Part shown: in pieces, positions 16,592 to 16,652 of the stretch
Layout: each line of letters begins with the position of its first letter
Position numbering within the stretch: position 1 is the first letter of the stretch
Assembly: GCA_001304425.1 (NCBI GenBank)
Contig: LJTS01000011.1
Span: 1 to 16,652 of the forward strand
DNA length: 16,652 nt
From: Betaproteobacteria bacterium SG8_40
GTDB taxonomy: Bacteria; Pseudomonadota; Gammaproteobacteria; Burkholderiales; Eutrophovitaceae
Reading direction: 5' to 3'
The notes under the pieces: generated by a model
Database searches by the model: none
The model's input: only the letters and a program-made list of their open reading frames with translations
What the model was told of the DNA's origin: nothing
Position numbers and translations under genes: made by a program

Positions 16592-16636
16592 AGACAACAA
16601 AAAAGCCCGGGGATTACCCGGGCTTTTTTGTTGTCT
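16592..16636. terminator. Strong bidirectional intrinsic terminator
   Basis: A perfect 20-bp inverted repeat: 16592-16611 pairs with 16617-16636 around the loop GATTA. The core is GCCCGGG/CCCGGGC flanked by six A and six T residues, so it can stop transcription from either side. It probably ends the transcript of the gene at 16076 and that of a gene beyond the right edge. Confidence 0.93.
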
Positions 16637-16652
16637 GATCCTTGCGGAATCA

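Overview
The window comes from a high-GC, Gram-negative proteobacterial chromosome. Supporting signs are GC-rich codon use, a Fur-controlled feoAB locus, a lipoprotein with a lipobox, a Tat-exported enzyme, a periplasmic di-heme cytochrome and GloC/TauD/FmdB-type genes. A gammaproteobacterium with heterotrophic, aerobic metabolism is my best guess, but the sequence alone does not fix the taxon. I see no transposase, integrase, phage gene, tRNA, rRNA or CRISPR array; this looks like ordinary chromosome with a few poorly characterised genes.

Layout. 1-486 (minus): N-terminal third of an NAD(P)-dependent aldehyde dehydrogenase, cut by the window edge. 628-2974 (minus): a ferrous-iron uptake operon, feoA - feoB (short, 609-aa form) - small Cys-rich membrane protein, with a Fur-box-like site over its promoter. 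3039-3770 (minus): a helix-turn-helix regulator lying directly upstream of feoA. 3771-4212 (plus): a divergent region that may hold a small 78-aa gene; it ends in a strong intrinsic terminator, so something is probably transcribed here. 4295-7076 (plus): PLP aminotransferase, GloC-like metallo-beta-lactamase-fold hydrolase (ATGA overlap) and a TauD/TfdA-type 2-oxoglutarate dioxygenase. 7130-9285 (minus): a two-gene envelope unit, a 488-aa multi-pass membrane protein translationally coupled to a von Willebrand A (VWA) lipoprotein. Its leader carries two 30-bp GC-rich tandem repeats. 9391-10342 is a long, mostly gene-poor stretch with one doubtful small ORF and a probable promoter for the next gene. 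10343-11668 (plus): a Tat-exported TIM-barrel amidohydrolase with its own terminator. 11799-13552 (plus): an FmdB-type zinc-ribbon protein overlapping by one base a di-heme c-type oxidoreductase (DHOR/DUF1111). 13653-15269 (minus): a medium-chain-type acyl-CoA synthetase. 15423-16438 (plus): two uncharacterised genes, followed by a perfect 20-bp-stem bidirectional terminator.

How the genes fit together. The feo genes form one iron(II) import unit. The aminotransferase, GloC and dioxygenase run in one direction with tight spacing and may form a small metabolic operon, but no shared substrate can be read from the sequence. The VWA lipoprotein and its membrane partner look like one envelope machine of unknown function. 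They are the best candidate here for an undescribed system. The FmdB/di-heme pair is the second most interesting association.
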